Positions 53,169 through 53,600 of a DNA stretch of 53,600 nt are shown piece by piece. The notes under the pieces are model-generated. The model was not told the origin of the DNA and did no database searches. It worked only from the letters and a program-made list of their open reading frames with translations. The DNA lies in the NCBI GenBank assembly GCA_014885115.2, contig WKLE02003446.1, positions 1-53,600 on the forward strand. Direction: 5' to 3'. The position numbers were made by a program, and so were the translations under genes. This DNA comes from Asterionellopsis glacialis (taxonomy: Eukaryota > Bacillariophyta > Plagiogrammaphyceae > Rhaphoneidales > Asterionellopsidaceae). Positions within the stretch are counted from its first letter, which is position 1; every line of letters starts with the position of its first letter.

Positions 53169-53420
53169 ATGGCTCCGCTCAAATTCGGCCTTCATACGTT
53201 GAAAGAACTTGCATCGAAAAGTCCTGAAAGAGGAGGACTTGTGAACGGTAATGATGATGTTGTTGTCTCGGTCGGAGACCTCCCAAAGGAAACCGTTCTG
53301 AGACTGCTGGCTGAGGCTGAGACATCATCGACTTGCTCTCTAACAGGTGCGGTATCTGCAAGGTTGTTCTGTCCTGTTTACGGAGCACTAATATCCAGGA
53401 TCATGATGTATTCTACGTAA
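53169..53420 (+). CDS. Short frame with F-box-like pattern, possibly a first exon
   Basis: An ATG 51 bp from the protease start, on the other strand, opens 83 codons. Residues about 37-75 (VGDLPKETVLRLLAEAET...AVSARLF) loosely follow the F-box pattern 'LP.e....iL......d......vs..f'. Nothing follows before the stop, and the next 180 bases are palindromic repeat sequence, so it is either a short F-box-like protein, a first exon whose donor I cannot place, or accidental. A spacer of only about 50 bp between divergent starts is very short, which lowers confidence. Confidence 0.3.
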   Translation: MAPLKFGLHTLKELASKSPERGGLVNGNDDVVVSVGDLPKETVLRLLAEAETSSTCSLTGAVSARLFCPVYGALISRIMMYST

Positions 53421-53445
53421 ATGGAATATTCCACAGGAGTGACCT

Positions 53446-53539
53446 CACCTGGTACCTGGTACTGGTACTAGTACCCGTGGGGTAGCCATACCTGGTACCG
53501 TACGGACTACCAGGTACTAGTACCAGGTACACCCAGGTG
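53446..53539. repeat. Long imperfect inverted repeat built from GGTAC words
   Basis: A left arm (53446-53475, CACCTGGTACCTGGTACTGG then TACTAGTACC) and a right arm (53510-53539, CCAGGTACTAGTACCAGGTA then CACCCAGGTG) are close to reverse complements, with a 34-bp centre that includes another GGTACC palindrome. A folded strand would give a long hairpin. It is the largest of the GGTAC clusters here. Confidence 0.7.
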
Positions 53540-53600
53540 GGTTGCGCCCATGGTGAACGGAGTGAGCAACCTAGTGCTCACTAACAGTTCTGACAGCAAT

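Overview
The window reads as nuclear DNA of a diatom. The supports are: protein-coding genes on both strands with short GT-AG introns (56 to 334 nt); three predicted precursors with a signal peptide followed by an aromatic residue at the cleavage site (SAF, SAYAP, NAF), the classic diatom plastid presequence; a secreted protein ending in PTDSP and PSGMPS repeats; and a secreted LRR protein with a CECC-type cysteine tail. I cannot name the species.

Layout. 1-92 is the tail of an unknown gene. 854-3280 holds a plastid PDZ protein and a Golgi-type sulfotransferase. 3408-13347 holds a giant coiled-coil protein (2293 aa, minus strand) diverging from a tail-anchored protein (595 aa, plus strand). 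13935-17640 holds DPM3, an endonuclease III-like glycosylase and a plastid ClpP. 17760-24220 holds a secreted LRR protein, a PLC-X-like secreted protein with cell-wall-type repeats, and an aminotransferase. 24726-32855 holds a 1456-residue kinesin and a Patched/RND membrane protein. 33841-38280 is a gene-free, AT-rich, strongly CpG-depleted island with a possible reverse-transcriptase relic and a 115-bp tandem duplication. 38623-50296 is a gene-expression block: an Ssz1/HSPA14-like short Hsp70, splicing factor SF3A3, and a 2249-residue protein with Tudor-like, PLU-1-like, TFIIS-middle and SPOC-like regions. 50376-53118 is a secreted metzincin protease with a duplicated C-terminal domain, followed by a short F-box-like reading frame.

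Working together. No operon or defence-type cassette is present. The most suggestive pairings are divergent: SF3A3 with the TFIIS-M/SPOC protein (a splicing factor and a probable Pol II-associated factor sharing 650 bp), and the giant coiled coil with the tail-anchored protein. Short GGTAC-rich palindromic clusters lie in several promoter-side intergenic spaces and are absent or nearly absent from convergent ones.

The best leads for something undescribed are the Tudor/PLU-1/TFIIS-M/SPOC architecture, the heptad-quantised 35-residue repeat array of the giant coiled coil, the TQT-type motif array in the kinesin tail, and the CpG-depleted island. All intron boundaries come from reading frame, splice consensus and family continuity, not from transcripts.
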